Shown: one piece after another, positions 1 to 6,865 of the stretch | Layout: the number at the start of each line of letters is the position of its first letter | Position numbering within the stretch: the stretch's first letter is position 1 | NCBI GenBank assembly: GCA_038240335.1 | Contig: JBBSDV010000023.1 | Coordinates: forward strand, 1 to 22,446 | DNA: 22,446 nucleotides | Direction: 5' to 3' | DNA from: JBBSDV01 sp038240335 | Lineage (GTDB): Bacteria; Chloroflexota; Dehalococcoidia; DSTF01; JACRBR01 | Notes under the pieces: generated by a model | Databases searched by the model: none | What the model was told of the DNA's origin: nothing | What the model saw: the letters and a program-made list of their open reading frames with translations, nothing else | Program-made: the position numbers and the translations under genes

Positions 1-465
1 GACGTGCGCGACGAGCGTCACGATCGGCGTGCGGCGGCCGTAGTTGATCGCCATGAAGCCCGGCGGCTCGAGGCGCGTCGTCGGTTGCGGGCCGGTGAAG
101 TCGGAGGCCATGCGGCGGTGTGCGCCCGGCAGCAATGGGATCACCGCGACAAGCACAAACAGACCGTGTACGAGACCGATAAGGCCTCCGGCAAGCACGC
201 CGGATCGTCGCCAGGAATGAAACGCGGCCGCATAGACGCCGCCGAAGAGCCATCCGTTGACCAGATGCACGACGGAACCAGCCACCTTCGCACGATCACG
301 ATCCGGAGTGATCATCGTGCCGAGCATCAGCGGTATATCCATCCGCGTGACACCGCTTGCCTGTGCGACACGCATGATGCCCGTCAGGAAGACGGTCGCG
401 ACGAAGCCCCATAGCGCCTCGTCGCGCACGTACCCCTTCGCGGTGCGGCTGTTGCTCGTTCCCAT
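1..465 (-). CDS. Conserved hypothetical membrane protein, C-terminus cut by window edge
   Basis: An open minus-strand frame runs from an ATG at 465 to the left edge without a stop, giving 155 residues. I do not recognise the family with certainty; it resembles small DUF6789-like membrane proteins. Three hydrophobic stretches are visible: about residues 19-35 (beginning WGFVATVFLTG), about 66-82 (HLVNGWLFGGVYAAAF) and about 88-112 (VLAGGLIGLVHGLFVLVAV). The last part (GPQPTTRLEPPGFMAINYG) is polar and conserved-looking. No Shine-Dalgarno sequence precedes the ATG. Instead a TACACT box ends 5 nt upstream, which suggests a leaderless transcript. It diverges from the DUF1232 gene. The frame carries coding-like GC3 bias throughout, and the plus-strand frames over it give no recognisable protein. 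Confidence 0.75.
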   Translation of the reverse strand, partial: MGTSNSRTAKGYVRDEALWGFVATVFLTGIMRVAQASGVTRMDIPLMLGTMITPDRDRAKVAGSVVHLVNGWLFGGVYAAAFHSWRRSGVLAGGLIGLVHGLFVLVAVIPLLPGAHRRMASDFTGPQPTTRLEPPGFMAINYGRRTPIVTLVAHV

Positions 466-470
466 GCCGG

Positions 471-500
471 AGTGTAGGCGCCTTGCCGCCTGTTCGTCCA
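471..500 (-). promoter_or_regulatory. Putative leaderless promoter for the left-edge membrane protein
   Basis: On the minus strand, TGGACG (plus 495-500) and TACACT (plus 471-476) are separated by 18 nt. The -10 box ends 5 nt before the ATG at 465, so the transcript would start at or next to the start codon. The same -35 hexamer TGGACG occurs in the promoter proposed before the flavoprotein gene at 4707. Confidence 0.4.
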
Positions 501-568
501 TTACCCGATGGCGGGCCGAGCTTCGACAGGTCCCCCGATTGGGATGCGATTGCACGGCCGCCGTCGCC

Positions 569-574
569 TATACT
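569..574 (+). promoter_or_regulatory. -10 box (TATACT) of a leaderless promoter before the DUF1232 gene
   Basis: TATACT ends 6 nt before the ATG at 581, and there is no Shine-Dalgarno sequence. This placement matches leaderless transcription and decides the start codon of the DUF1232 gene. I see no convincing -35 box at normal spacing. Confidence 0.5.
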
Positions 575-580
575 CGACGT

Positions 581-859
581 ATGAAGCATGACCTCCGCCG
601 ACGCATCATGGCGCTATCGCTGCGCAAGAAGCTCTCGTTCGCATGGGCGCTGTTTCGCGACCCGGACGTGCCGGCGACGGCAAAGGCGATCATGCCCGGT
701 GTGCTGTTGTACGTTGCTTCGCCGATCGATATTCTGCCCGACTTCATCCCGGTGATCGGTCAGCTCGACGACCTGCTCGTGCTTACACTTGGGCTCGCGA
801 TCGTGCTCTGGCTGACGCCGCGGCACGTCATCGAGGACGTGCTGCGTGAGTTCGATTGA
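581..859 (+). CDS. DUF1232 (YkvA-family) small membrane protein
   Basis: This encodes a 92-residue protein. The core has the DUF1232 signature, a hydrophobic segment reading YVASPIDILPDFIPVIG followed by QLDDLLVLTLGLAIVLW. The Pro-Ile-Asp-x-x-Pro-Asp pattern and the following LDD motif are typical of YkvA-like proteins. Members are small inner-membrane proteins of poorly known function. The open frame extends further upstream, but the ATG at 581 is preferred because TATACT lies 6 nt before it and the protein then starts just ahead of the conserved region with a basic N-terminus (MKHDLRRR). Its stop TGA overlaps the possible TTG start of the ceramidase-like gene, so the two are probably cotranscribed. 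Confidence 0.87.
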   Translation: MKHDLRRRIMALSLRKKLSFAWALFRDPDVPATAKAIMPGVLLYVASPIDILPDFIPVIGQLDDLLVLTLGLAIVLWLTPRHVIEDVLREFD

Positions 860-864
860 GCACG

Positions 865-2163
865 ATGCTCGCCGGCGCCGCCGTCGTCTCGATCGCGCCG
901 CGCGCCGATGACCTGACGACCGGGGTCTACCTCGGCGGTTTCGGCTCCTACCGGCAGCGACGGGCGACCGGCGTTCACGACGAGCCGCAGTGCCGTGCCC
1001 TCGCGGTGTCGGACGGAGAGCACGCGTTTGTGCTTGCCGTACTCGATCTCGTCGGCGCGAGCGGCCCGTTGTTGGAAACGATCCGACAAGACGCGGCACG
1101 GTTGACGAAACTGCCAGCATCGAACATCATCATCGCCTGCACGCACAGCCATGCCAGTCCGGACATGCAGGGACTCTGGGGCGGTACGGGCGGCGCCTAT
1201 GTAACGCACGTCGCGCACCGGGCCGCGAGCGCGATCTGGGAAGCGCATCAGGCGCTGGTGGCCGCAGAGGGGCGGGTGGCGACGCGGGCGTTCGGCGGCC
1301 TCGTGCGCAACCGCCGCGGATGGCCCGAGACCGACGAGACCCTGACGACGCTGCAGTTTCGTACCGCTGCCGGAGCGCCGATCGCGACGCTCGCGAACTA
1401 CGCCTGCCACCCAACGACGATTGGCCCGACGTCGCACGAGATCTCGCGCGATTGGTGTGGCTACGCCGTCGACGCCATCGAGCGAGATGCCGGCGGCGGT
1501 GTTGCGATCTATGTCAATGGCGCCCTCGGCGACGTCAATCCGCTGCACGACGGCGCGATCGAGCACGCACAAACGCTCGGCGAAGGCGTGGCGCGCGCCG
1601 CCGTCGAGTCACTGAGCGAGGCTGATCCAATCGGAGACGGCATCGACGTACGCACACCGGTGCTTGAGCTGCCGCTCAACTTCGAGCGCCTGTCCGCGCG
1701 CGTCCAGAACGCTGTCGGACGCGCCGGCCCGGGCTTATCGCTGCTGCGCAGGGTCGGTGGATTGCCGGCGGCCGCGCGCGCCCTGCATGTGGCAGGACGC
1801 GGCAATGTGGCGCAGATGGTGATGGCGCTGTCCGGCATCTCGGAGCGGAAGCTCGTTTCGCATGACGGCCGCACCTTCTTGCCGACGCACTGCGGATACC
1901 TGCGCATCGGCAGCATCGAGGCGCTCGCGGCGCCGGGGGAGGTGCTGACGAGATTGGCGCTGCCACTGCGAGCTTCACTCGGCGCGCAGCACCGGTTGTT
2001 TCTCGGGCTGACGCACGACACGCTGGGCTACTTTCTGCCGGAGGACGAGTGGATGGCGCCCGGACGCAATAACAACTACGAGGAGTCTGTCTCGATGGGC
2101 AAGCACGGCGGCACCGTGCTCGCGGACAAGCTGCTCTCGCTCATCCCGCACAACAGCGCGTAG
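865..2163 (+). CDS. Neutral/alkaline non-lysosomal ceramidase-like hydrolase
   Basis: This 432-residue protein matches the catalytic N-terminal part of the neutral ceramidase family, zinc-dependent amidases that split the N-acyl bond of ceramides. Visible signatures are GVHDEPQCRALAV near the N-terminus, THSHASPD at about residues 93-100 (zinc-ligand histidines, usually THSHSGP in the family), NYACHPTTIG at about 180, and NGALGDVNP at about 218. The Ig-like C-terminal domain of full-length ceramidases is absent, and no signal peptide is seen, so it may act inside the cell or on another amide. ATG 865 is preferred. A TTG at 856 in the same frame overlaps the DUF1232 stop codon and is the alternative. 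The GDPD gene follows after 70 nt on the same strand. The substrate is not established by the sequence. Confidence 0.82.
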   Translation: MLAGAAVVSIAPRADDLTTGVYLGGFGSYRQRRATGVHDEPQCRALAVSDGEHAFVLAVLDLVGASGPLLETIRQDAARLTKLPASNIIIACTHSHASPDMQGLWGGTGGAYVTHVAHRAASAIWEAHQALVAAEGRVATRAFGGLVRNRRGWPETDETLTTLQFRTAAGAPIATLANYACHPTTIGPTSHEISRDWCGYAVDAIERDAGGGVAIYVNGALGDVNPLHDGAIEHAQTLGEGVARAAVESLSEADPIGDGIDVRTPVLELPLNFERLSARVQNAVGRAGPGLSLLRRVGGLPAAARALHVAGRGNVAQMVMALSGISERKLVSHDGRTFLPTHCGYLRIGSIEALAAPGEVLTRLALPLRASLGAQHRLFLGLTHDTLGYFLPEDEWMAPGRNNNYEESVSMGKHGGTVLADKLLSLIPHNSA

Positions 2164-2233
2164 ACAAAGACGTGCGCCGCCGTTTGGCCCATGCGCGTCG
2201 TCTCGTGCGAGCGGACGTATCAGGAGAAGCATC

Positions 2234-2977
2234 ATGCGGCGACCGCTCGTCACTTCGCACGCAGCTTGCAAGGGGCATGCGCCAGAGAACACGCTTGCCG
2301 GGATCGAGGCGGCGATCCTACTCGGCGCGGACGCGATCGAGATCGATGTGCACACCACGGCCGATGGCGTGCCGGTGCTGATCCACGACGAGATGGTCGA
2401 CCGGACGACGGACGGCGCGGGCAACATCGAGCAGATGAGGTTCGACGCGGTGCGCAAGCTCGACGCGGGAGCGCGGCAGTTCGCCCCGAAGTTCAAGGGA
2501 GCTATGATCCCGACACTTGCGGAAGTGCTCGCTCTCACGCGCGGCCATGTGCTGCTGCAGATCGAGGTCAAGCAGGTGGGCATCGAGGAGCATGTCGCGA
2601 AGGCCGTCCGCGACGCGGGTGCGATCGGCGATTGCGAGGTGCATTCGTTCTACCCGCAGGTCGTGCAGGCGATGCGCGCGGTCGAGCCACGGATGGCGGC
2701 GGCGCTGCTGACGGATGGCCGCCGCGTCGTCGATTGGGCCGACCTCTTCGGCTTCGCGCTGTCACTGAATGCGCAGGGTGTCAGTGTGCACTACTCGTTC
2801 GCCACGCCGGAAATCGTCCGCCAGGGCCAGTCGCGCTCCCTGACCTTCATGACATGGACCGTCGACGACGAGGCCGACATGGGGAAGATGATCGAAGCCG
2901 GCGTCGACAGCATCTGCAGCAACTTCCCGGATCTCGTGCGCCGCGTCGTCGATCAGGCGATACCCGTGGGCGGGTAG
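2234..2977 (+). CDS. Glycerophosphodiester phosphodiesterase family protein
   Basis: This 247-residue protein has a GDPD-type TIM barrel that would hydrolyse glycerophosphodiesters to sn-glycerol 3-phosphate and an alcohol. Conserved residues are visible: His9, the APENT block with Glu18, the metal-binding Glu36-x-Asp38, His51 in VLIHDE, and Glu111-x-Lys113 (QIEVK). Spacings match the family (27 residues from His9 to Glu36, 42 to His51). The N-terminal motif is SHAAC instead of the usual AHRGA, so the conserved Arg is Ala10; both catalytic histidines remain. There is no signal peptide, so it is likely cytoplasmic. GGAG lies about 8 nt before the ATG. It lies 70 nt downstream of the ceramidase-like gene, a pairing that fits lipid head-group and backbone breakdown (inference). 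Confidence 0.88.
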   Translation: MRRPLVTSHAACKGHAPENTLAGIEAAILLGADAIEIDVHTTADGVPVLIHDEMVDRTTDGAGNIEQMRFDAVRKLDAGARQFAPKFKGAMIPTLAEVLALTRGHVLLQIEVKQVGIEEHVAKAVRDAGAIGDCEVHSFYPQVVQAMRAVEPRMAAALLTDGRRVVDWADLFGFALSLNAQGVSVHYSFATPEIVRQGQSRSLTFMTWTVDDEADMGKMIEAGVDSICSNFPDLVRRVVDQAIPVGG

Positions 2978-2988
2978 CAACAGCGGCG

Positions 2989-3016
2989 GTCGAAAGTCGG
3001 AAGTCGGGCGAGGTAG
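2989..3016 (+). repeat. G/A-rich degenerate heptanucleotide repeat
   Basis: Four consecutive 7-nt units are visible: GTCGAAA, GTCGGAA, GTCGGGC, GAGGTAG. They lie in the gap between the converging GDPD and GGDEF-like genes. They are the reverse complement in style of the C/T-rich heptads at 3092-3119, so the two tracts form an imperfect inverted repeat. Confidence 0.6.
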
Positions 3017-3091
3017 AAGCGTTCGGTCGTGGAAAGCCTGCGCTACGATGGAATCGGCCACTTTTGCTGCTGGTACGTCGGCGTGCCGACA

Positions 3092-3119
3092 ACCCCACCT
3101 CCGACCTTCAGCTTCCATC
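3092..3119 (+). repeat. C/T-rich degenerate heptanucleotide repeat
   Basis: The units are ACCCCAC, CTCCGAC, CTTCAGC, TTCCATC. CTCCGAC also occurs in the array at 5959-6021. A small hairpin, GTCGG-CGTG-CCGAC (3077-3090), lies just before it. The tract sits directly after the stop codon of the minus-strand GGDEF-like gene. Confidence 0.6.
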
Positions 3120-3126
3120 CGCCCAG

Positions 3127-3675
3127 CTACGCCGCGTCCTCCGTGGGAGCGGCAGGCGAGGGAGCATCGGCGGCGTTGGCGCGCTCGAGCAGCGCCTCGA
3201 AGCTGGCGCCGTCGGCCGGGAAGCTGACCCTGGCGCCCGTGATCTCGCTCGCGAAGCGTCCCCGGACACGCTCAAGCACGATGTCGGCGCCGGTGCCGGC
3301 GGTCTCTGGCAGGAGGATGACGAAGTGGCCGTTGTTCAGGTACCCCGCGAGATCGTTGTCGCGGAGGAGGTCGCCCTTCAGCGCCGCCCGCACGCGCTCG
3401 ATGGCGTCCGGCGTCTCGGCCCAGATGCTAACGCACGAAAGTGGCTTGTCGTAGCGCGCCGCCCGCGAGATCTCCTCATCGGCGCGGAGCTGCAGATACC
3501 AGTACGCATAGAGGCCGGTCGCGCGGTCGTAAATCGCGAGCTTGCGGCCCTCCGCCGCCATCTGCTGGACGGCGGCGAGCTCGTACGACGCAGTCGAGGG
3601 CGTCGTGTCGCCGTGCGGTCGCGCGCGTTCCGTGCGGCCGGCAAGAGCGCGAACCAGGTTGCTGAAGTACGACAT
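3127..3675 (-). CDS. Stand-alone degenerate GGDEF-domain protein
   Basis: The 182-residue protein has the start of a GGDEF domain at about residues 48-75 (IYDRATGLYAYWYLQLRADE, then EISRAARYDKPLS), which parallels the DxLTGLxNRRxF and RxGxPLS blocks of diguanylate cyclases. The region matching the active site reads LNNGHFVILLPET where cyclases have YGGDEFxxLLP, so the Gly-Gly-Asp-Glu residues are replaced by Asn-Asn-Gly-His. The fold is probably kept but c-di-GMP synthesis is unlikely; a nucleotide-binding or protein-interaction role is possible. There is no sensor domain and no membrane segment. The C-terminus is an Ala/Pro-rich tail. A GAGG stretch lies about 9 nt before the ATG at 3675. 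It is divergent from the DUF5678 gene. Confidence 0.78.
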   Translation of the reverse strand: MSYFSNLVRALAGRTERARPHGDTTPSTASYELAAVQQMAAEGRKLAIYDRATGLYAYWYLQLRADEEISRAARYDKPLSCVSIWAETPDAIERVRAALKGDLLRDNDLAGYLNNGHFVILLPETAGTGADIVLERVRGRFASEITGARVSFPADGASFEALLERANAADAPSPAAPTEDAA

Positions 3676-3754
3676 CGATCACCGCCTCGCGCATGCGTGC
3701 TGTCGTTATTGTCGGCAGACGCTGCCCCGCATCCGTAGCCCTGCCGCTTGCAAT

Positions 3755-3766
3755 CCCGCACGCGGG
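3755..3766. promoter_or_regulatory. Perfect dyad CCCGC-AC-GCGGG in a divergent intergenic region
   Basis: A 5+2+5 inverted repeat lies between the divergent GGDEF-like and DUF5678 genes. It could be an operator or a transcript hairpin; no T-tract follows. Confidence 0.3.
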
Positions 3767-3795
3767 CACAAACTGCCGGGTTCCGCAAGCAATGC

Positions 3796-3810
3796 GCGGG
3801 TGTCACCCGC
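3796..3810. promoter_or_regulatory. Perfect dyad GCGGGTG-T-CACCCGC, candidate operator
   Basis: A 7+1+7 inverted repeat lies in the 217-nt gap between the divergent GGDEF-like and DUF5678 genes, about 80 nt before the DUF5678 start. The single-base centre is unsuitable for a tight RNA hairpin, so a dimeric DNA-binding protein site is the more natural reading. Confidence 0.4.
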
Positions 3811-3892
3811 AGCCGCTCGAAGCGATTCCAGCGACCGCCGACGGTTGCGATGTATGCTTCCTTTGAGACTCGTAGCGCGGAGACATTGAGAC

Positions 3893-4129
3893 ATGACAAC
3901 AACACCGGCTCCCACCACCGCCGACGATGATTTCGAGTGGGTTCACCACCATATGAACGATCTTCGCCCATATGAAGGCATGTGGATCGCCGTCGTGTCG
4001 TGCCGCGTCGTCGCGTCTGGAACATGCGTAAGCGACATCCTCGATGAGGTAGAAGCTCAAGGGTTGACCCAACCGTTCGTCACCCAAATCCCGACCGCCA
4101 TCGGTGGCAAGATGTACTTCATCGGATGA
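3893..4129 (+). CDS. DUF5678-like small protein paired with a protease
   Basis: This 78-residue protein resembles the DUF5678 family. Its pattern is PYEGMWIAVVSCRVVASG, then an acidic helix (SDILDEVEAQG) and a closing QPFVTQIP strand, comparable to the family's YxGxWVAVxxGKVVAxG layout. The function of the family is unknown. A GGAG lies about 10 nt before the ATG. The stop codon overlaps the next start as ATGA (4126-4129), so the two products are probably made together and in a fixed ratio. Base composition is visibly less GC-rich than in neighbouring genes, which may indicate transfer. An antitoxin-like or substrate role is conceivable but nothing in the sequence proves it. Confidence 0.72.
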   Translation: MTTTPAPTTADDDFEWVHHHMNDLRPYEGMWIAVVSCRVVASGTCVSDILDEVEAQGLTQPFVTQIPTAIGGKMYFIG

Positions 4130-4509
4130 AGACGGTCATCTTTGAAAACGAGTACATGTACTCTGGCAACAAAGCAACCGTTCCAGTCCTTCTCTCTCGC
4201 GGGCGCCTCAAGTTGCGTGTCGAGATGGTGCTAGACAGCGGAGCGGAGATCACGCTTCTCAACCGTCAGTTCGCGTCGCCGCTAGGGCTCATCATCAACG
4301 AGGGCAAGCCGATTGAGCTGATGGTCGCCAATCAGGCTGTCGCCGAGGCGTGGATTCATCCCGTCGAGATGGACGTTCTCGAGCGACACGTGACGGTTAA
4401 TGCCGCCTTCTGCCCGGATTGGGATACGAAGAATCTTCTGGGGATGCACGGCTTCTTCGAGCACATCGTGCTCGCGTTCGATCATGCTAACCGTCGAATC
4501 TATTTCTAG
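4126..4509 (+). CDS. Retropepsin-like aspartic protease domain protein
   Basis: This 127-residue protein has the single-lobe retropepsin pattern. The catalytic motif VLDSGAEITLL places Asp37 in an Asp-Ser-Gly triad, preceded by a hydrophobic strand (KLRVEMV). A second hydrophobic segment, NLLGMHGFFEHIVLAFD, resembles the ILG-x(2) helix-strand near the C-terminus of such proteases. One-lobe retropepsins act as homodimers. The product is cytosolic by sequence, since there is no signal peptide or membrane anchor. It overlaps the DUF5678-like gene by 4 nt and has no independent Shine-Dalgarno sequence, consistent with translational coupling. Composition is less GC-rich than the region. Its substrate is unknown; the obvious candidate is its partner. 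Confidence 0.8.
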   Translation: MKTVIFENEYMYSGNKATVPVLLSRGRLKLRVEMVLDSGAEITLLNRQFASPLGLIINEGKPIELMVANQAVAEAWIHPVEMDVLERHVTVNAAFCPDWDTKNLLGMHGFFEHIVLAFDHANRRIYF

Positions 4510-4641
4510 GTCCGGAGGAGGCGGCTCCGCGAAAATACGCCGGCCCGGCATCCGCCACCATCCGGTCGGCCGGCCGTCCTGACCCCGTGCCTTCTGGCTC
4601 GCCGCGTTCGGAACAATGCGCTGGGCCGAAGCGCACTCGCA

Positions 4642-4670
4642 TGGACGCATTCGCGTTCGCGGCCTAGACT
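4642..4670 (+). promoter_or_regulatory. Putative promoter for the flavoprotein gene at 4707
   Basis: TGGACG (4642-4647) and TAGACT (4665-4670) are spaced by 17 nt. Transcription would start near 4677, leaving a leader of about 30 nt that holds the GAGGAG ribosome binding site. Confidence 0.4.
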
Positions 4671-4706
4671 CAAGCCTACTTGCCTGCTTCCCACCGAGGA
4701 GACGCG

Positions 4707-5870
4707 ATGACCACCGAGCCTGCATCCGACCTGCTCCGCGCCGCCGCCGATCTCGCGCCGACGATCCGCAGCTTCGCGGACGAGACCGAGGCCGGGCGCC
4801 AGTGCCCGCCGAAGCTCGTCGAGATCCTCCGCGATCAGCGCTTCTTCGACATGATCTTGCCGAAGCAGTACGGCGGCCTCGAAGTCGATGTCGTAACGAT
4901 GGTGCGCGTCCTCGAGGAACTCGCGATCGCGGACGGATCGACGTCCTGGGCCGTCGGCATCGGCGCGGGTACGAGCATCATCGCGCCCTACATGCCGGAG
5001 GCGGCAGCACGCGCTGTCTTCCGCGACGGTGCGATCAGCGGCGGCGCGCAGGCCCCGAACGGCCGCGCGGTTCCCGTCGAGGGCGGCTATCGCGTAACGG
5101 GACGCTGGCCCTTCGCGAGCGGCTCGACGCACTGCTCATGGCTCGTCGGCGGCAGCCTGATCTTCGATGGTGACAAGCCGCGGCTCTCAGCAGCCGGCTT
5201 CCCCGAGTGGCGGACGATGGTGTTTCCCGTAGACGAGGTCGAGATCATCGACACGTGGCACGTTGCCGGACTGCGCGGCACGGGCAGCCGAGACATGGCG
5301 GTCGCCGATGTCTTCGTGCCGGAAGAGCGCGCGATCGGCTTCATGTCCGGCAAGCGCTACCTTGACGGCCCGGCGTTTCGCTTCCCCGTACTCGGCTTCC
5401 TCGCGCTCACGATCGCGCCGATCCCGCTCGGGATCGCTCGCCGCGCGATCGATGAGCTCACGACGCTCGCCGCCAAGAAGACGCCGATGGGCAGCGCGTC
5501 GAAGCTGCGCGATCGGTCAGTGGCGCAATACGAGATCGCGCGCGCCGAGGCGATGCTGTGCGGGGCGCGCGCTTGGCTCTACGAGATCACCGAAGAGATA
5601 CAGACGAAGTGCATCGACGGCACAGAGGTGACGATGCACGAGCGGGCGATGGTGCGGATGGCCTGCGCTCACGCCGCCGCCGAGTCGGCGAAGGCTGTCG
5701 ATATCGCCTACACGCTCGGGGGCGGCACGGCGATCTACGAGACGTCCGTGCTCCAGCGCTGCCTCCGCGACGTCCACACCGCGACGCAGCACGTCATGCT
5801 CGCCCCGCTCAACTACGAAGTCGCCGGCCGCACGATGTTCGGCCTAGCCCCTACCTCGCCGATGGTGTGA
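4707..5870 (+). CDS. Acyl-CoA-dehydrogenase-fold flavoprotein, HsaA/HpaH-like hydroxylase type
   Basis: This 387-residue flavoprotein has the acyl-CoA dehydrogenase fold. Helical N-terminal domain: DQRFFDMILPKQYGG and ELAIADGSTSW. Middle beta domain: GRWPFASGSTHCSW. A later block reads GLRGTGSRDMAVADVFVP. C-terminal helices end in RCLRDVHTATQHVM and the GRTMFGL tail. The GRWPFASG and DTWxxxGLRGTGS blocks are typical of two-component flavin-dependent monooxygenases (HsaA, HpaH and DszC relatives) rather than true acyl-CoA dehydrogenases. The enzyme probably uses reduced flavin supplied by a separate reductase, which I do not see nearby. The substrate is unknown. The ATG at 4707 is chosen because GAGGAG lies 5 nt before it; an in-frame ATG at 4680 has no such site. 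It is monocistronic, followed by a hairpin. Confidence 0.85.
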   Translation: MTTEPASDLLRAAADLAPTIRSFADETEAGRQCPPKLVEILRDQRFFDMILPKQYGGLEVDVVTMVRVLEELAIADGSTSWAVGIGAGTSIIAPYMPEAAARAVFRDGAISGGAQAPNGRAVPVEGGYRVTGRWPFASGSTHCSWLVGGSLIFDGDKPRLSAAGFPEWRTMVFPVDEVEIIDTWHVAGLRGTGSRDMAVADVFVPEERAIGFMSGKRYLDGPAFRFPVLGFLALTIAPIPLGIARRAIDELTTLAAKKTPMGSASKLRDRSVAQYEIARAEAMLCGARAWLYEITEEIQTKCIDGTEVTMHERAMVRMACAHAAAESAKAVDIAYTLGGGTAIYETSVLQRCLRDVHTATQHVMLAPLNYEVAGRTMFGLAPTSPMV

Positions 5871-5876
5871 TCTCTT

Positions 5877-5895
5877 GCGGCTCGTCGCTAGCCGC
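5877..5895 (+). terminator. Possible hairpin terminator after the flavoprotein gene
   Basis: A 6-bp stem, GCGGCT/AGCCGC, with a 7-nt loop begins 7 nt after the stop codon. No T-tract follows, so intrinsic termination is uncertain. Confidence 0.3.
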
Positions 5896-5958
5896 TCGAT
5901 CGGGCCGCCCCTGGCCGCGTTCGCGCCTATCGGCGGCGGTTGTTCGGAATCGGCAGCG

Positions 5959-6021
5959 TCCAACATCTACCTTCTAACATCCAACATTCCCACCTCCGAC
6001 CTCTCACCTCCAACCGCTCCA
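5959..6021 (+). repeat. Degenerate heptanucleotide repeat array, nine units
   Basis: Nine consecutive units in perfect 7-nt register are: TCCAACA, TCTACCT, TCTAACA, TCCAACA, TTCCCAC, CTCCGAC, CTCTCAC, CTCCAAC, CGCTCCA. The array ends six bases before the stop codon of the minus-strand metalloprotease-like gene, in the gap between two converging genes. CTCTCAC recurs in the arrays at 6932 and 16094. Confidence 0.75.
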
Positions 6022-6026
6022 CCGCG

Positions 6027-6584
6027 CTACCATCCGTAGCGCGCGGCAAGCGTGGCCTCAGCAAACTCGGGGCTGTGGCGGGTAAGGCCGAAGGCGTGGC
6101 CGAGCTCGTGGAGCAGCAGGCGCTCGCGGCGATTCTCGATGTCCGGGCCGGGCGGGATGATGTCGTTGAGGTAGATGTCGACGGTAGCGATCTCACCGGT
6201 GCAATGCTCGGGTACGGGCGACGGGGGGTAGTTGCAGGCGGTGCCATCGCTGTCGTACACGGCGGCGAAGCCACCGGCGCCGAACGGAAACACGTAGCCG
6301 GCAAGCTGCGGCGGGTCGCCGTCGTTGTAGCGCCGCGCGGTGATCACGACGTTGGCGCCGGCGGCGGTGCGCTGGAATGCGAGTTCGGGTACGGCATCGC
6401 CGTACCGTGACACCGCCGCATCGATCGCTGGCGACCAGTCGTCGCCGCCGGTCTCGTCGAGAATGGCGACGCGCAACGCCTCGCCGGAGCCGTATGTGTA
6501 GCCGGATGCTGGCCGGCCCGCGAAACCCAGCAAGCCGCCAGCACATCCGGCGGCAACCGCGGCCGCGAGGCCGAGGATTACCAA
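6027..6584 (-). CDS. Secreted zinc-metalloprotease-like lipoprotein (HExxHxxGxxxH)
   Basis: The frame gives 185 residues from a TTG at 6584. The C-terminal part carries HELGHAFGLTRHS, the extended zinc motif His-Glu-x2-His-x2-Gly-x3-His of metzincin-type proteases, preceded by an acidic block (DIYLNDIIPPG). The N-terminus is a hydrophobic segment followed by Cys (AAAVAAGC), a probable lipoprotein signal. The basic n-region expected of such a signal (RPRFRRAALAL) is encoded just upstream of 6584 in the same open frame, which continues to a stop at 6660-6662 but contains no ATG, GTG or TTG there. A CTG at 6632 with GGCAGGG upstream could be the real start. At about 185-200 residues it is small, so it may be a minimal peptidase or a binding protein. 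Confidence 0.72.
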   Translation of the reverse strand: MVILGLAAAVAAGCAGGLLGFAGRPASGYTYGSGEALRVAILDETGGDDWSPAIDAAVSRYGDAVPELAFQRTAAGANVVITARRYNDGDPPQLAGYVFPFGAGGFAAVYDSDGTACNYPPSPVPEHCTGEIATVDIYLNDIIPPGPDIENRRERLLLHELGHAFGLTRHSPEFAEATLAARYGW

Positions 6585-6865
6585 GGCGAGCGCCGCGCGT
6601 CGAAATCGCGGCCGAGCGGCGATACGGTACAGACAACCCTGCCTGGCGGGGCAGCGTCTCTAAGCGCGTGAACCAAACGGTCGCGCCCATCCAAAATCCA
6701 AAACGGTCGGAGCAGCGGCGCATCGCATAGCCGAGGACGCGGCCCCGAACCCGGTTCGCCCGTCTGTCAAGTTCGCCTCGAAGCCGGTGGTTCACTTCGA
6801 AGTCACTACACTCGCTCGTGTTATCGCAGCCATTAATCATTCCACGGGCTCATCCCGAGCTCAGC

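Noticed and set aside
2191..3738. Plus-strand frame of 515 codons through the GDPD gene and beyond
   Set aside because: Arg/Gly/Ala-rich shadow spanning one real gene on each strand and the intergenic repeats; no domain is visible.
3893..4509. Calling the DUF5678/retropepsin pair a toxin-antitoxin system
   Set aside because: Gene overlap and size fit, but neither protein shows a known toxin or antitoxin motif, so only the pairing is reported.
4707..5870. True acyl-CoA dehydrogenase of beta-oxidation
   Set aside because: The GRWPFASG and DTWxxxGLRGTGS blocks and the C-terminal pattern fit flavin-dependent monooxygenases, and no beta-oxidation genes are adjacent.
5959..6021. Possible CRISPR array
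   Set aside because: Units are 7 nt, contiguous and degenerate, with no spacers and no cas genes.
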